From Parasphingopyxis lamellibrachiae (GTDB lineage: Bacteria; Pseudomonadota; Alphaproteobacteria; Sphingomonadales; Sphingomonadaceae), in NCBI RefSeq assembly GCF_003385775.1, contig NZ_QRDP01000004.1:186001-250000 (forward strand): 64,000 nucleotides of DNA, written 5' to 3'. The notes under the pieces were generated by a model. It was not told where the DNA came from and ran no database searches. It worked only from the letters and a program-made list of their open reading frames with translations. Positions within the stretch are counted from its first letter, which is position 1, and every line of letters starts with the position of its first letter. Below, piece by piece: positions 63,461 to 64,000 of the stretch. A program made the position numbers and the translations under genes.

Positions 63461-64000
63461 ATGCGTTACCTGCCCCTTGAACCTGCCGATCGCGCGGCGA
63501 TGCTCGCAAAGATCGGCGCGCGCGATGTCGACGCACTTTTTGCCGATGTGCCGGAAGAAGCCCGACTCGACGGTCCGGTCCACGGCCTTCCCGATCATGC
63601 GACCGAACTCGCTGTCGAAAGAGATTTGGGGGCGATGGCGCGGAAGAATGTTTCTGCCGCCGATGTGCCCTTCTTCCTGGGTTGCGGGGCCTATCGCCAT
63701 CATATTCCGGCATCGGTCGACCATCTAATCCAGCGCGGCGAGTTTCTGACCAGCTATACGCCGTACCAGCCAGAGATCGCGCAAGGGACGCTGCAGGCTC
63801 TTTTCGAATTCCAGACCCAGGTGGCCCGGCTCTATGGCTGCGACGTTGCCAATGCCTCCATGTATGACGGTTCCACCGCCTGTTGGGAGGCAATTGTCAT
63901 GGCGCGACGCATCACGCGGCGCAGCAAGGCCATTATCTCTGCGGGCGTTCATCCGCATTATGTTGCCGTGTGTCAGACCATGGCGCGTTTCACCAAGGAT
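63461..64000 (+). CDS. gcvPA: Glycine dehydrogenase (decarboxylating) subunit 1, N-terminal part
   Basis: The first 180 codons, open to the right edge. The protein begins [15 protein letters not shown] and carries [39 protein letters not shown] and [20 protein letters not shown], which are standard for the PLP-dependent P protein split into two chains (GcvPA/GcvPB). GGGAGGGGGGAGAA precedes the ATG. The PLP lysine is in the second subunit, which should lie beyond the window. Confidence 0.94.
   Translation, partial: MRYLPLEPADRAAMLAKIGARDVDALFADVPEEARLDGPVHGLPDHATELAVERDLGAMARKNVSAADVPFFLGCGAYRHHIPASVDHLIQRGEFLTSYTPYQPEIAQGTLQALFEFQTQVARLYGCDVANASMYDGSTACWEAIVMARRITRRSKAIISAGVHPHYVAVCQTMARFTKD

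Noticed and set aside
1-64000. tRNA, rRNA, CRISPR arrays, prophage or insertion sequence genes
   Set aside because: No cloverleaf-like or TTCRANNC signal was noticed in the short intergenic gaps, and there are no regularly spaced repeats and no transposase, integrase or phage structural genes. A tRNAscan or Infernal run would be the proper test.

Overview
The window is GC-rich chromosomal DNA of an alphaproteobacterium, most likely of the order Sphingomonadales. The grounds are GcrA (known only from Alphaproteobacteria), a UPF0262 protein, a twin-arginine Rieske protein in a petABC operon next to hemF/trmL, the ispH-thrB-rnhA cluster, a Caulobacter-type cpa/tad locus, and the protein sequences themselves. 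The genus cannot be fixed from the sequence alone. Coding density is high, many genes are coupled by ATGA or TGATG overlaps, and I see no rRNA, tRNA, CRISPR array, prophage or full insertion sequence.

Layout. 1-1.4 kb (minus): UPF0262, a GH25 lysozyme-like protein and the start of dcd. 1.5-4.8 kb (plus): dnaB, recO, leuB. 4.8-8.2 kb: a VOC protein diverging from metZ-apaG-lysR-GNAT. 8.2-12 kb (minus): parE, a phytanoyl-CoA dioxygenase-like protein, gcrA. 12-18.1 kb (plus): an ABC-2 permease, argD-argF-hslO, a secreted protein, queC-queE. 18.1-22.1 kb (minus): an orphan kpsC, two exported proteins, lipB. 22.2-24.8 kb: a membrane protein, a GNAT protein, hemF, trmL. 25-28.3 kb (plus): petABC and apt. 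28.3-31.1 kb (minus): a MaoC protein, an NPP-type phosphodiesterase, ychF. 31.3-36.4 kb: a large metzincin-like protease, a flavin reductase with a divergent LysR regulator, an exported SDR. 36.5-41.2 kb (minus): pth, rplY, a TraB/GumN lipoprotein, a PQQ-dependent dehydrogenase. 41.4-48.2 kb (plus): glyQ-glyS-ppdK and a DUF1214/DUF1254 pair. 48.2-55.3 kb (minus): the Flp pilus cluster cpaABCDE-tadBC. 55.4-57.7 kb (plus): a hydrolase, an FAD oxidoreductase, a YegP protein. 57.7-60.1 kb (minus): ispH-thrB-rnhA. 60.2-64 kb (plus): a lipoprotein, a MOSC protein, a tandem glycine riboswitch and gcvT-gcvH-gcvPA, which runs off the edge.

Most of the window is housekeeping: replication and recombination, arginine, leucine, methionine and threonine synthesis, queuosine, lipoate, haem, cytochrome bc1, translation and one-carbon metabolism. 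The points worth a second look are the Flp pilus cluster that lacks its CpaF/TadA motor ATPase; a 173-bp non-coding element with perfect 12-bp terminal inverted repeats and nested palindromes at the 3' end of the gumN gene; the glycine riboswitch, whose second aptamer shares bases with a hairpin over the gcvT ribosome binding site; terminator-like hairpins in the argD and queC leaders; and a stretch of foreign-looking codon use with an insertion inside glyS. I did not find an undescribed multi-gene system that I could defend.
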